From assembly GCF_903645295.1 (NCBI RefSeq), contig NZ_CAHJXM010000001.1, positions 992,001-1,056,000 on the forward strand: a DNA stretch of 64,000 nucleotides, given 5' to 3'. The DNA is from Bacillus sp. Marseille-Q1617. GTDB lineage: Bacteria > Bacillota > Bacilli > Bacillales > Bacillaceae_B. A program made the position numbers and the translations under genes. This document shows positions 1 through 8,958 of this stretch, piece by piece. Under the pieces are notes generated by a model, which had not been told where the DNA came from, made no database searches, and saw only the letters and a list, made by a program, of their open reading frames with translations. How positions within the stretch are numbered: the stretch's first letter is position 1; each line of letters starts with the position of its first letter.

Positions 1-1
1 C

Positions 2-1732
2 TTGTTCTTGGTTATTTTAAGGTGGCCGGCGAAAAAGGCGATGCCGGTCTCTTTGTTGATCACCGTTGTAATGGCTATGTTTATATGGAAGGTGCCCGGA
101 AATCAGGTCGCAGCAGCCAGTGTGAAGGGAATGGTGACCGCCCTGGAAGTGGGTGTGATCGTATTTGGGGCGATTCTCTTGTTGAACACACTGAAAGAAA
201 GCGGTGCCATTTTTACGATTAGAAAAGGGTTTACCAATATTTCACCGGACCGGCGCGTCCAGACCATCATCGTTTGCTGGCTGTTTGGATCGTTCCTTGA
301 GGGTGCTGCAGGCTGGGGTGCGCCTGCAACAATCGTAGGGCCGCTTTTAGTGGCGATCGGATTCCCGGCAATGGGAGCCGTCATGGTCGCGCTTATTCTT
401 CAATCGACACCCGTATCGTACGGGGCGGTCGGTACACCGATCCTGATCGGGGTAAACTCCGGATTGAAGGATTCCCCGCTTGTCCAAAAATACATCGCTG
501 AGCAGGGAACCACGTTTGACGCTTACATAAATGGAATCGGAGGTCAGGTTGCGCTCATTCATGGAGTCATCGGGATCTTCATCCCACTCTTTATGGTGAC
601 GATGCTGACGTATTTCTTTGGTAAAAATAAATCCATTACGGAAGGACTTGCGATTTGGAAGTTTGCTATTTTTGCAGGATTGTCGTTCACCGTTCCTTAT
701 GCATTGGTGGCCAATCTGCTGGGACCGGAATTTCCATCCCTCATCGGCGGATTGATCGGACTTGCCATCGTGGTTCCTGCTGCGAAAAAAGGGTGGTTCA
801 TTCCTAAGAAGTCATGGGACTTTGATAAAGAATCGAACTGGGACCCGGCTTGGACAGGTACGCTGCAAGTGGATGATAACGATAAGCCGAAGAAGAACGT
901 TTCTTTTGTGAAAGCCTGGATGCCATATCTATTGGTAGCTGTATTGCTGGTTGCCACACGAGTCAGCTATCTTCCATTCTCAGGCTGGCTGCAATCATGG
1001 GTCATCAACCTGGAAACGCTGTTCGGTTCGGAAATTACGGTAGCTTCAAAACCTTTGAACCTGCCGGGCACCATCTTTATTCTTGTGTCACTTCTATCAA
1101 TCTTCATTTATAAAATGAATATGAAGGAATATTCCCGGGCAGTGAAGGATTCGTTTAAGACCATAGTGAGTGCAATGGCCGCATTGATCTTTGCGGTACC
1201 AATGGTTCAGGTGTTCATAAACTCCGGCATCAATGCTGCAGACTACACAAGCATGCCGCTTGCGCTGGCAGAGGGTATTTCCAACATATTTGGAAGCTAC
1301 TGGCCGCTTGCCGCACCGACCATCGGAGCCATCGGAGCATTTGCGGCGGGCAGCAACACGGTCAGCAATATGATGTTCTCCCTGTTCCAATTCGGAGTGG
1401 CGGATAACATCATGGCAGCACCGGCCACCATTGTAGCCCTGCAGGCAGTCGGCGGTGCAGCTGGTAACATGATCTGCGTCCATAACGTAGTGGCAGCTTC
1501 CTCTTCCGCAGGTCTGATCGGACGGGAAGGGAACCTTATCAGGAAAACCCTGATTCCAATGACCTTTTACGTGATTTTCGCGGGCGCAATAGGCTATGTC
1601 GTCATCAACGGCATCGGACTGAATATCGGAACATTCATCCTTGCCCTTGTAGCCGGATTCATCATCACCCTCATTATCAAAGGGGAAAGAAAGAATAGGC
1701 ATGATAGCAAAAAGCTAAGAAAAACCGCATAA
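2..1732 (+). CDS. lctP: L-lactate permease, 5' end cut by window
   Basis: Proton-coupled lactate/glycolate uptake protein of the LctP/LldP family in the cytoplasmic membrane. The reading frame is open from the first bases, so the true start and roughly the first 20-25 residues lie outside the window; the TTG at position 2 is not a credible start. What remains (about 576 residues) is almost entirely hydrophobic membrane segments, with the family's conserved [12 protein letters not shown] stretch near residue 96 and the [13 protein letters not shown] region near residue 455. A strong hairpin terminator follows the stop. The next operon downstream, lutABC, oxidises L-lactate, so uptake and oxidation are neighbours, as in B. 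subtilis (lutP with lutABC). Family assignment is secure; the exact substrate range (L-lactate, D-lactate, glycolate) cannot be read from sequence. Confidence 0.92.
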   Translation: MFLVILRWPAKKAMPVSLLITVVMAMFIWKVPGNQVAAASVKGMVTALEVGVIVFGAILLLNTLKESGAIFTIRKGFTNISPDRRVQTIIVCWLFGSFLEGAAGWGAPATIVGPLLVAIGFPAMGAVMVALILQSTPVSYGAVGTPILIGVNSGLKDSPLVQKYIAEQGTTFDAYINGIGGQVALIHGVIGIFIPLFMVTMLTYFFGKNKSITEGLAIWKFAIFAGLSFTVPYALVANLLGPEFPSLIGGLIGLAIVVPAAKKGWFIPKKSWDFDKESNWDPAWTGTLQVDDNDKPKKNVSFVKAWMPYLLVAVLLVATRVSYLPFSGWLQSWVINLETLFGSEITVASKPLNLPGTIFILVSLLSIFIYKMNMKEYSRAVKDSFKTIVSAMAALIFAVPMVQVFINSGINAADYTSMPLALAEGISNIFGSYWPLAAPTIGAIGAFAAGSNTVSNMMFSLFQFGVADNIMAAPATIVALQAVGGAAGNMICVHNVVAASSSAGLIGREGNLIRKTLIPMTFYVIFAGAIGYVVINGIGLNIGTFILALVAGFIITLIIKGERKNRHDSKKLRKTA

Positions 1733-1736
1733 GTGC

Positions 1737-1783
1737 AAAGCCCGTCCACACTGTTGAAAACACAGCTAAGGACGGGTTTTTGA
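1737..1783 (+). terminator. Rho-independent terminator after lactate permease
   Basis: A CCCGTCC arm (1741-1747) pairs with GGACGGG (1770-1776) and is followed by TTTTT. It sits directly after the permease stop and separates it from the lut promoter. Confidence 0.85.
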
Positions 1784-1798
1784 TTTAGTGCATTTAAG

Positions 1799-1809
1799 TC
1801 ATCTGATGA
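1799..1809 (+). promoter_or_regulatory. LutR-type operator (TCATC-N1-GATGA)
   Basis: The sequence TCATCTGATGA is a perfect match to the TCATC-N1-GATGA palindrome that I recall for the GntR-family repressor LutR of B. subtilis. It lies 4 bases upstream of the predicted -35 box of the lutABC promoter. The lutR gene itself is not in the window. LutR control is inference from the motif and the genes it precedes. Confidence 0.72.
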
Positions 1810-1813
1810 CCTG

Positions 1814-1842
1814 TTGACTATTGGGGCAGTTGGCTTTACACT
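1814..1842 (+). promoter_or_regulatory. Sigma-A promoter for lutABC
   Basis: TTGACT (1814-1819) and TACACT (1837-1842) are separated by 17 bases. They lie 130 bases before the lutA start and just after the LutR-type operator. Confidence 0.65.
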
Positions 1843-1971
1843 AATACTTAATAGAATAGACAGAAAAATTTCAAACATAGAAATATCGTATTCTACAACA
1901 AAAGAAGAACTCAACTATTCCTTCATACTGGAACCAAACAGAGTTTCTTCCGAAAGAAATGGGGAACAATC

Positions 1972-2688
1972 ATGAAAGTCTCATTATTTGTCACATGTTT
2001 AATCGACATCTTTCAAACGGACGTCGGCAGGGACACGGTTGAATTACTGGAGCGGCTGGGATGCGAAGTCGATTTTCCCGAGAAACAGACGTGCTGCGGA
2101 CAGCCTGCTTATAACAGCGGCCATGTCGAAAAAGCGAAAGAATCAATGAAGCATATGATCAGTGTCTTTGAGGAATCGGATTATGTCGTCACTCCATCGG
2201 GTTCATGCGGAACGATGTTCAGGGAGTACCCTCATCTGTTCAAGGGGGATCCTCAGTGGGAAGAGCGGGCAAAATCCTTAGCCGGAAAAACCTATGAATT
2301 GACTCAGTTCATCGTGGAAGTCCTAGGTGTAGAAGATGTCGGGGCAAAGTTGAACGGGAACGCAACTTATCATACATCCTGCCATATGACCCGGCTGCTC
2401 GGTGTGACGGAAGCGCCTATGAAACTATTGAGCAAAGTTGACGGGTTAAAAATGAATCCGCTTCCACACAATTATAATTGCTGTGGATTCGGCGGAACGT
2501 TTTCAGTGAAAATGTCGCCGATTTCCGAGCAGATGGTAGATGAAAAGGTTACGAGTGTGGAAGAGACGGGAGCGGACATCTTAATCGGAGCGGATTGCGG
2601 CTGCTTGATGAACATCGGAGGCCGGATCGACCGGAAAGGCAAGCCGATCAAAGTGATGCATATTGCATCGGTTTTAAACAGCCAATAG
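1972..2688 (+). CDS. lutA: LutA, L-lactate oxidation iron-sulfur protein
   Basis: First subunit of the LutABC complex, which oxidises L-lactate to pyruvate in the cytoplasm and replaces LldD-type dehydrogenases in Bacillus. At 238 residues the length is typical. It carries two cysteine-rich (CCG) domains: the first around [11 protein letters not shown] (near residue 42) and the second around [10 protein letters not shown] (near residue 170), as in heterodisulfide-reductase-like iron-sulfur proteins. The ATG follows a purine-rich GAAAGAAATGGGG stretch, a weak ribosome binding site. lutB starts 21 bases downstream and lutC overlaps lutB, so the three form one operon. The LutR-type operator upstream suggests induction by lactate. 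Assignment rests on the combination of domains and the lutABC order. Confidence 0.93.
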   Translation: MKVSLFVTCLIDIFQTDVGRDTVELLERLGCEVDFPEKQTCCGQPAYNSGHVEKAKESMKHMISVFEESDYVVTPSGSCGTMFREYPHLFKGDPQWEERAKSLAGKTYELTQFIVEVLGVEDVGAKLNGNATYHTSCHMTRLLGVTEAPMKLLSKVDGLKMNPLPHNYNCCGFGGTFSVKMSPISEQMVDEKVTSVEETGADILIGADCGCLMNIGGRIDRKGKPIKVMHIASVLNSQ

Positions 2689-2709
2689 GAAAATCGAGGG
2701 GGAAACAAA

Positions 2710-4137
2710 ATGGCTATGAAAATAGGGGATAAATCCTTCAATGACAGAGTCTCGAGCGGAATAGCCGATACATTCATGCGCGGTGCGGTCAGTTCCGCGC
2801 AGGGACGATTCCGCAGCGGGCGCCTGAATGCGGCAGAGGAACTCGGGAATTGGGAAGAATGGCGGAAGCTCGGTGAGGAGATCAGGTCCCATACGATCGA
2901 GAATCTAGACTATTACCTCGAGCTATTAAGTGAAAATGTCGCAAAACGGGGCGGCCATGTTTTTTTCGCAGAGACGGCTGAAGAAGCGAACGAATACATC
3001 ACAGAAGTCGTCAAGAAAAAAGAAGGCAAGAAAGTCGTCAAATCGAAATCCATGGTCACAGAAGAAATCAATATGAATGAAGCACTTGAGAAAGCCGGCT
3101 GCGACGTCATTGAAACCGATCTGGGCGAATGGATCCTGCAAGTGGATGACCATGACCCGCCTTCCCATATTGTCACACCTGCCCTTCACAAAAATAAAGA
3201 GCAGATCAGGGACGTATTCAAGAATAAAATGGGGTACGACAAAACGGAAAAGCCGGAAGAACTTGCACTTTTTGCCCGTGAAAAATTAAGAGAAGAATTC
3301 CTTCAGGCGGATATCGGCATCACCGGATGTAATTTTGCCATCGCAGAGTCAGGCACGATCTCCCTGGTTACAAATGAAGGAAACGCACGAATGGTGACTA
3401 CTGTCCCGAAGACACAAATCACCGTCATGGGAATGGAAAGGATCGTACCTACCTGGGAAGAGATGGAGGTTCTTGTCAGCCTCTTGACGCGGGCGGCGGT
3501 CGGTCAGAAACTGACGAGCTATATCACGGCTCTGACAGGACCGAAACAAGAGGGAGAAGTGGACGGTCCCGAGGAATTCCATCTGGTTATTGTGGATAAT
3601 GGACGTTCTAAAATCCTTGGTACGGCCTTCCAGTCCATCCTCCATTGTATCCGCTGTGCGGCTTGTATCAATGTGTGTCCGGTATACCGCCATGTCGGCG
3701 GTCATTCGTACGGATCGATTTATCCGGGTCCTGTCGGGGCAGTATTATCGCCTCTTTTGGGCGGATATGAGGAATACAAAGAGCTTCCTTATGCATCGAC
3801 TCTATGTGCAGCCTGTACAGAAGCATGCCCGGTAAAGATCCCTCTGCACGAGCATCTTCTTCGCCACCGCCAGGAAATCGTGGAGCGTGAAGGCAAGGCT
3901 CCCGTTTTTGAAAATCTATCGATGAAGGCCTTCAGTATGGGAACGGCATCCCCGGCCATGTACAACATCGGCTCGAAACTCGCGCCGACGTCACTGGCTG
4001 CTTTTACAAAAGACGGAAGCATTTCGAAAGGACCAGGACCACTTAAGAATTGGACGGATATCCGTGAATTCCCTGCTCCTAAAAAAGAGCGGTTCAGGGA
4101 CTGGTATAAGAAGAGAAGCAAAGAAGGTGGACAATAA
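2710..4137 (+). CDS. lutB: LutB, L-lactate oxidation iron-sulfur protein
   Basis: Core electron-transfer subunit of LutABC. The 475 residues contain an N-terminal LUD domain (roughly residues 60-290) followed by a ferredoxin-like segment with two [4Fe-4S] motifs, [12 protein letters not shown] near residue 313 and [13 protein letters not shown] near residue 368. A C-terminal region rich in charged residues completes the protein. The start is preceded by a GAGGGGGAAACAAA ribosome binding site. The stop codon shares one base with the lutC start (TAATG), indicating translational coupling. The electron acceptor is not encoded nearby. Confidence is high from motif order and context. Confidence 0.94.
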   Translation: MAMKIGDKSFNDRVSSGIADTFMRGAVSSAQGRFRSGRLNAAEELGNWEEWRKLGEEIRSHTIENLDYYLELLSENVAKRGGHVFFAETAEEANEYITEVVKKKEGKKVVKSKSMVTEEINMNEALEKAGCDVIETDLGEWILQVDDHDPPSHIVTPALHKNKEQIRDVFKNKMGYDKTEKPEELALFAREKLREEFLQADIGITGCNFAIAESGTISLVTNEGNARMVTTVPKTQITVMGMERIVPTWEEMEVLVSLLTRAAVGQKLTSYITALTGPKQEGEVDGPEEFHLVIVDNGRSKILGTAFQSILHCIRCAACINVCPVYRHVGGHSYGSIYPGPVGAVLSPLLGGYEEYKELPYASTLCAACTEACPVKIPLHEHLLRHRQEIVEREGKAPVFENLSMKAFSMGTASPAMYNIGSKLAPTSLAAFTKDGSISKGPGPLKNWTDIREFPAPKKERFRDWYKKRSKEGGQ

Positions 4138-4841
4138 TGGCGATTGGACAAATTCAAAACAGGGGATCTTTTTTAGATAACCTGGCAAAAAATCTTGGTC
4201 GTGAGCGCCGTTCGGAAGTGATAAAACCTCAGTGGCAGCACAGCCCCCAATGGGAAGTGTATGAGGGGTATTCCCAGGATGAACTGGTCGAGGTATTGAA
4301 AAAGCAGTGCGTACTGATTCACACGGAAGTGCATGAGACCGTAACAAGCGAGCTATCCACATTGATTCCCTATCTCATCAAGCAGTACGGCGGGAACTCC
4401 GTCGTCACATGGGATGATTCACGTTTTGAAGAGGCGGGGCTTTCAGAGATGGGTGATGAAGACATCACTCATCACGTATGGGACACAGAAGGCGGAGATG
4501 AAAATCTTTCGTTTTCTGCAACCGCGGATGTCGGCATTACGTTCAGTGATATGACCCTTGCTGAGTCCGGAACCGTCGTCCTGTACAGCGATAAGGGAAA
4601 AGGACGCGCCGTCAGCCTGCTCCCTGCCATCTACATCGCCATCATCCCGAAAAGCACCATCGTCCCGAGGATGACCCAGGCAGCCAAAAGCATCCACGAC
4701 AAGATCGAAAGTGGAGAACTAGTAGCATCCTGTGTCAATTTCATTTCTGGTCCCAGCAACTCAGCCGATATCGAAATGAATCTGATCGTAGGTGTCCACG
4801 GGCCTGTGAAGGCGACTTATGTCATTGTGGATGATTTATAG
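4137..4841 (+). CDS. lutC: LutC, L-lactate oxidation LUD-domain protein
   Basis: Third subunit of LutABC, a 234-residue LUD-domain protein (related to the N-terminal half of LutB) without iron-sulfur cysteine motifs. Conserved family features visible are DVGITFSDMTLAESGTVVL in the middle and HGPVKATYVIVDDL at the C terminus, which LutC proteins share. Its ATG overlaps the lutB stop by one base. A hairpin terminator follows within 10 bases, so the operon ends here. The role of LutC within the complex is not fully defined in the family; it is needed for growth on lactate in B. subtilis. Confidence 0.93.
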   Translation: MAIGQIQNRGSFLDNLAKNLGRERRSEVIKPQWQHSPQWEVYEGYSQDELVEVLKKQCVLIHTEVHETVTSELSTLIPYLIKQYGGNSVVTWDDSRFEEAGLSEMGDEDITHHVWDTEGGDENLSFSATADVGITFSDMTLAESGTVVLYSDKGKGRAVSLLPAIYIAIIPKSTIVPRMTQAAKSIHDKIESGELVASCVNFISGPSNSADIEMNLIVGVHGPVKATYVIVDDL

Positions 4842-4848
4842 TATGGTG

Positions 4849-4882
4849 AACACCTGATTCCTTTATGAGTCAGGTGTTTTAT
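4849..4882 (+). terminator. Terminator of lutABC
   Basis: ACACCTGATTC (4850-4860) pairs with GAGTCAGGTGT (4867-4877) around a short loop and runs into TTTTA. Confidence 0.85.
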
Positions 4883-4917
4883 TCTGAATTGGCTCTGTAA
4901 TAGATTTTTTACAAGTT

Positions 4918-5180
4918 CCAGCTGTTGTTTGGAGTGAAGACGAAACCCTTTATTGGCTTGGTGTATTTAACAGGGGGATGCAGAGGTGGATTCTTGTCGG
5001 AAAATCGGCAGTTCGCACATATATCCTGGATTTCGCACATATAATGAATTTTTCGCACATATATTCGAGATTCCGCACATAAATCCTATCCAAGTACCTA
5101 GCGTGGTATAAAGCCAGAGTCCTCTACTACCGTCCGCCCGCGGAAAGCGAAGTCTTGCACGGAAATCAACTGCGGTGTTG
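4918..5180. repeat. Degenerate copy A of the nested inverted-repeat element
   Basis: This 490-base gap (4842-5330) has no supported gene. Its left edge (about 4918-4946) resembles the element arm TGATTGGAGTGCAAGACGAAG seen at 28.73, 39.90 and 41.84 kb, but is diverged. Its right edge (about 5130-5178) matches the other arm closely (CCCGCGGAAAGCGAAGTCTT, then GCACGGAAATCA). The usual core is absent; in its place lies the 20-bp periodic array at 5012-5085. Confidence 0.6.
5012..5091. repeat. Four-unit tandem array of TTCGCACATATA, 20-bp period
   Basis: The heptamer CGCACAT begins at 5014, 5034, 5054 and 5074, exactly 20 bases apart. Units read TTCGCACATATA (three times) and TCCGCACATAAA (last), with variable 8-base linkers. 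The array lies inside the degenerate repeat element between lutC and the EamA gene. No function is known to me. Confidence 0.8.
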
Positions 5181-5330
5181 AATAGCGAAATGCAACATTT
5201 TCTTTTATCTTGGCCGAGCTTATTCCTCCATAAAACACCAAACATTTGTTACACTAACCTAGTTGCATAAAACATCTCATCAATTTAAATACAATAGAGA
5301 ATACTACAGGAAAGGTTATTGGAGGAGACT

Positions 5331-6182
5331 ATGACGAATCGAAACAAAGGAATCATACTCTTATTATTATCCGCATTCGGGTTTTCGATGATGGCCGCAC
5401 TTGTGAAACTGTCCGGTGACGTGCCGACGATTCAGAAAACGTTCTTCAGGAATTTTGTTTCAGCCATCATCGCATTCGGATTTGTAAAATATCACGGAGA
5501 GCGGCTGTTCGGGAAAAGGGAGAATCAGAAGCTGCTGCTGTTGCGCTCGAGTCTCGGGGCTGCCGGGATTGTGTTGTTCTTCTATGCGATCGACCATCTC
5601 GTTCTGTCGGATGCCGATATGCTGAATAAACTCAGTCCATTTTTAACGATCATCTTCGCATCGATCTTCCTTAAAGAGAGAGCACGGATGTTCCAGATCA
5701 CCGCCATCATCATTGCGTTCATCGGAACGCTGTTCATCATTAAGCCGGCGTTTTCGTATGACACGATCCCGTATATCGCAGGGCTCTTGTCGGCTGTATT
5801 TGCAGCCGGGGCGTATACTGTGCTAAGGGTCCTGGGAACAAAAGAAAAATTCTACACCGTTGTCTTTTATTTTTCTTTCTTCACCACGATGATCCTGCTG
5901 CCTTTCGTGCTCGCTTTCTATGAGCCGATGAGCTTGAAGCAGTGGGTTTACCTGCTCGGGGCAGGTTTTTTTGCCACCATCGGGCAGTTCGGAATCACCA
6001 TTGCGTACAAGTTCGCACCGGCAAAAGAAATCTCGATCTTCTTTTACTCAACCGTTGTATACTCCGCACTCATCAGCATCTTCCTGTTTGGACAAATACC
6101 TGATTTGTGGAGCATCATCGGCTATGTCATCATTTTTGGAGCGTCGCTCTATATGTTCTTGAAAAACAATAAGGAAGCATAA
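5331..6182 (+). CDS. EamA/RhaT (DMT) family exporter
   Basis: Ten-helix drug/metabolite-transporter superfamily protein, probably exporting an amino acid, nucleobase or related metabolite; the substrate cannot be inferred. The two EamA halves are visible at about residues 5-135 and 145-280, with the typical LSAFGFSMMAALVK opening helix. A longer frame begins with TTG at 5319, but the ribosome binding site GGAGGAG at 5321-5327 falls inside it and sits 3 bases before the ATG at 5331, so 5331 is the better start (283 residues). The gene is monocistronic, bounded by the repeat-filled gap upstream and a strong terminator downstream. Confidence 0.85.
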   Translation: MTNRNKGIILLLLSAFGFSMMAALVKLSGDVPTIQKTFFRNFVSAIIAFGFVKYHGERLFGKRENQKLLLLRSSLGAAGIVLFFYAIDHLVLSDADMLNKLSPFLTIIFASIFLKERARMFQITAIIIAFIGTLFIIKPAFSYDTIPYIAGLLSAVFAAGAYTVLRVLGTKEKFYTVVFYFSFFTTMILLPFVLAFYEPMSLKQWVYLLGAGFFATIGQFGITIAYKFAPAKEISIFFYSTVVYSALISIFLFGQIPDLWSIIGYVIIFGASLYMFLKNNKEA

Positions 6183-6188
6183 CACTGA

Positions 6189-6237
6189 GGCCCGTCCCTC
6201 GCTGCTTTAAAGCAGCAGGGGACGGGCCTTGTTTTGT
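6189..6237 (+). terminator. Terminator after EamA gene
   Basis: Long hairpin: AGGCCCGTCCC with an inner GCTGCTTTAAAGCAGC stem and GGGACGGGCCT, followed by TTGTTTT. A truncated relative of its left half recurs at 15572-15600. Confidence 0.85.
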
Positions 6238-6327
6238 ACGGAATTTGCCTTTTATTTGTGGATAACTTTTATGGGAAGATAGACTATAATATAAATAAGA
6301 AAACTTTTCCAGTGAAGGAGAGGTAAT

Positions 6328-7338
6328 ATGGTACTTCGTGAAACGGTTTTTTCCAAGTGGGCGGTCTTACTGCTGGGTCTTGTATTGGTGAGTAATGTGC
6401 TATTATATCAGCCTTTCACTCAAGAAACTCTGATGATTGAGCTGGAAAGAGGGGTCATCCTTGGTTCCCTGCTGGATATGGTCGTGGTTTCCCCTATTTT
6501 GGTATACGCAGCTTTTAAAGTATCGAAGAAACAAGTTATTGGATTCATGGTTGCCGGGCTCGTACTTGCACGATTTTTGATTCCCGAAGAATTCTTTGCA
6601 CCGTACACGATGCTGCTTTATGCAGGGGTTGGATTCGAAGCCCTGCTTTTTCTGGTTGAATTGAGCCTGATCGGTTTTCTCGTTTGGAAAATTCCCCAGG
6701 TCCGGACTGAAATGAAGAGGGCGGGGGAAGCTGCCGTCTTTTCGATGCTTCCTGCCGCTGAAAAAGCAGTCGGCAGCCATGCCCTGCTCAAAGTCCTTAT
6801 ATCAGAAGCATTGTTATTTTACTATTTGATCTTTTCGTGGCGCAAACAACCACCCTCTCATGATGGATGTATAACGATGCACAAGAAGACGAGCGCACTC
6901 GCCATGAATATCATGATCATTCATGCCATCGTTATTGAATCGATCGGTCTCCACTGGTGGCTGCATTCAAAGTGGCCGATCCTCTCCATCGTTTTACTAC
7001 TCCTGAATGTTTATGGCGTCTTCCTGTTTATCGCTGAGATTGCCGTGATGAGGCTGCACCCCCTTGAGGTCAAGAACGGGAAGCTATATGTCACTCAAGG
7101 CTTGATGCAGCGTATAATTGTCCCACTTGAATATATTAAGAAATATGAATGGGGCGCCACACCGGAAGAACAAACGATGACATTTATGTATAATGACTTG
7201 GAACAGACAGAGCCGCAAGTAATAATCCACTTCAAAGAACCCGTTGAGGCCACACTTTTCATGGGCAGGAAGAAGTCTGTATCAAGCATCGCTTTGAGAG
7301 TCGATGATCCGGGAAAACTCAAGCAGCTTCTTCAATAA
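6328..7338 (+). CDS. Multi-pass membrane protein of unknown function
   Basis: Not recognised as a characterised family. The 336-residue product has about six hydrophobic segments: near residues 10-28, 42-64, 70-85, 95-122, 190-210 and 218-240. It ends in a soluble domain (about 245-336) with alternating strands (GKLYVTQGLMQRIIVPLEYI) that resembles bacterial PH-like or photosystem-assembly-like beta domains. Similar Bacillus proteins carry the misleading name beta-carotene monooxygenase; I see nothing supporting an enzyme. AGGAGAGG precedes the ATG at a good distance. It stands alone between the EamA gene and the sigma factor, in the same direction as both. Confidence 0.7.
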   Translation: MVLRETVFSKWAVLLLGLVLVSNVLLYQPFTQETLMIELERGVILGSLLDMVVVSPILVYAAFKVSKKQVIGFMVAGLVLARFLIPEEFFAPYTMLLYAGVGFEALLFLVELSLIGFLVWKIPQVRTEMKRAGEAAVFSMLPAAEKAVGSHALLKVLISEALLFYYLIFSWRKQPPSHDGCITMHKKTSALAMNIMIIHAIVIESIGLHWWLHSKWPILSIVLLLLNVYGVFLFIAEIAVMRLHPLEVKNGKLYVTQGLMQRIIVPLEYIKKYEWGATPEEQTMTFMYNDLEQTEPQVIIHFKEPVEATLFMGRKKSVSSIALRVDDPGKLKQLLQ

Positions 7339-7428
7339 TAAAAAATTAGAAAAAAACACATTCCACCGGTATCTTTTTTTGAGGCGTATCCGTTATAAGA
7401 ACGAGAGGATATAAAGGAGTGAAGGAAT

Positions 7429-8121
7429 ATGATTCGTGGAACGTTGAGGAAAGAAAGTGAATCGGAGGGGCAGGAACTGCACGAGCTTGTGGATAAGCTT
7501 CTACATTACTGTCTGTTCCTGACAAAAAATAAGTGGGACGGGGAGGATCTGTGCCAGGAATCCATCTGCCGGGCGTTGAAGCATTACCCTGACCAGGAGA
7601 AATGGACCCCGCCGTTATTGAAGAAGATGGCCTACCATGCTTGGGTCGATAAGGTTCGCAAGCTGAACAGGGAAATGCTTGGCGATGTGCCCGATTTGAG
7701 TGGGGAGGAGAATACAGAAAGCGACCGTGATGTTTTAGACATGCTGGTGAAAACACTAACACCAAAACAGTTGATCACACTGGTATTGAAAGAAGCCTTT
7801 CAATATAAAATCCATGAAGTCGCTGACCTCCTGGGCATGACGGAGACCTCCATCAAGGCACTGCTCAAACGAACCAGGGCGAGACTTGAAAAACGTTCTG
7901 ATGATGAAGAATCACGTTCAAATAATGACTACTGGGAAGAGTACTCTCAAGAAGATGTAGTGACACTTCTTCAGGAAAGCATCCAAACCCATGATCCCTC
8001 GGATTTGATCGAGCAGCTCCCTGATTTGATTTCCGGACAGTCCGCTCCAAAGATGCTATCGTTCCCGACTGTTACCCGCAGCGTTTCTTCTCCTTCAAGC
8101 GTCCTCTCAATGGCAGCTTAA
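7429..8121 (+). CDS. ECF-like sigma-70 family RNA polymerase sigma factor
   Basis: Predicted alternative sigma factor. Region 2 spans about residues 20-80 (YCLFLTKNKWDGEDLCQESICRA contains the DLCQES helix). Region 4 spans about 105-150, with the helix-turn-helix IHEVADLLGMTETSIKALLKRTRARL. The remaining 75 residues form a low-similarity C-terminal extension rich in D, E, S and Q, longer than in minimal ECF factors. No anti-sigma gene follows; instead a ClpP-type protease starts about 20 bases downstream. AAGGAG and GAAGGA motifs precede the ATG. Target promoters and the activating signal are unknown; the extension or the neighbouring protease could substitute for an anti-sigma factor, which is inference. 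Confidence 0.8.
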   Translation: MIRGTLRKESESEGQELHELVDKLLHYCLFLTKNKWDGEDLCQESICRALKHYPDQEKWTPPLLKKMAYHAWVDKVRKLNREMLGDVPDLSGEENTESDRDVLDMLVKTLTPKQLITLVLKEAFQYKIHEVADLLGMTETSIKALLKRTRARLEKRSDDEESRSNNDYWEEYSQEDVVTLLQESIQTHDPSDLIEQLPDLISGQSAPKMLSFPTVTRSVSSPSSVLSMAA

Positions 8122-8142
8122 CGTTCAAGAGGAGGAATGAAA

Positions 8143-8727
8143 ATGAGTACCATCCCATATGTAATCGAGCAATCAAGCAAAGGTGAGCGTTCCTATGACA
8201 TTTATTCGAGGTTGTTGAAAGACAGGATCATCATGGTGAGCGATGAGATTAATGATCATATGGCCAACAGCATTGTAGCCCAGCTGCTATTCCTGGCAGC
8301 GGATGATCCGGAAAAGGATATTTCCCTCTATATCAACAGCCCTGGCGGTTCAACGTCCGCAGGTTTTGCGATTTTTGACACGATGGAGTATATCAGCCCC
8401 GATGTCAGGACGATCTGCACCGGTATGGCCGCTTCCTTTGGGGCGATGCTCCTGCTCGCCGGTACGAAAGGAAAAAGGTTCGCACTTCCGAACAGCGAGA
8501 TCATGATCCATCAGCCGCTCGGAGGAGCCAGGGGTCAGGCGACAGACCTTGAAATATCGGCTAAAAGGATATTAAAGCTGAGGGAGCATATCAACGAAAT
8601 CATCTCGGAAAAAACGGGCAAGAGCATCGAAAAGGTCGCCCTCGATACCGACCGTGATTATTTCATGAGTGCACAGGAAGCGATGGAATACGGGATCATC
8701 GATGCGATCATTGAAAAGAACAAATAG
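8143..8727 (+). CDS. ClpP-family serine protease (second ClpP-type paralog)
   Basis: Proteolytic subunit of the ClpP/S14 family, about 194 residues. The catalytic triad is visible: Ser in [14 protein letters not shown] (near residue 95), His in MIHQPLGG (near 120) and Asp in the [11 protein letters not shown] segment (near 170). The oxyanion glycines are in INSPGGS. An ATG at 8137 is only 1 base after GGAGG, whereas ATG 8143 is 7 bases after it, so 8143 is preferred. The canonical clpP of Bacillaceae usually lies elsewhere and is not next to a sigma factor, so this is probably an accessory paralog; that is inference because the rest of the genome is not visible. Likely cotranscribed with the sigma gene. 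Confidence 0.85.
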   Translation: MSTIPYVIEQSSKGERSYDIYSRLLKDRIIMVSDEINDHMANSIVAQLLFLAADDPEKDISLYINSPGGSTSAGFAIFDTMEYISPDVRTICTGMAASFGAMLLLAGTKGKRFALPNSEIMIHQPLGGARGQATDLEISAKRILKLREHINEIISEKTGKSIEKVALDTDRDYFMSAQEAMEYGIIDAIIEKNK

Positions 8728-8744
8728 CGGCACATACTTTTATT

Positions 8745-8771
8745 GGGGGACAGGTGACTGTCCTTTTTTTG
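8745..8771 (+). terminator. Terminator after the clpP paralog
   Basis: GGACAG and CTGTCC arms with a 4-base loop, then seven T residues. The remaining 190 bases to the next gene show nothing I can interpret. Confidence 0.8.
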
Positions 8772-8958
8772 GTTTAATAATACAAATTAATACTAGTGTT
8801 TGAGGTCTCAATTTATTGAACGGGTAAGGTGTTTTATGGTAAGAGGGAGAGGGTTATAGTAAAATCAAAATTAGAAAGCTTAATGAATTTTTCACTCTTA
8901 ATAATGATGTATATACATATCCCTGCTAAAATCGCTTCAAAAGAAAGGGTGACTTGAT

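Noticed and set aside
1097..1702. 201-codon minus-strand frame opposite the lactate permease
   Set aside because: It lies wholly antisense to a conserved membrane protein, has no ribosome binding site or recognisable domain, and its composition (Cys/His/Arg-rich) is typical of a shadow frame.
5012..5091. CRISPR-like array
   Set aside because: The 20-base period with 8-base linkers is far too short for repeat-spacer units, and no cas genes are present.
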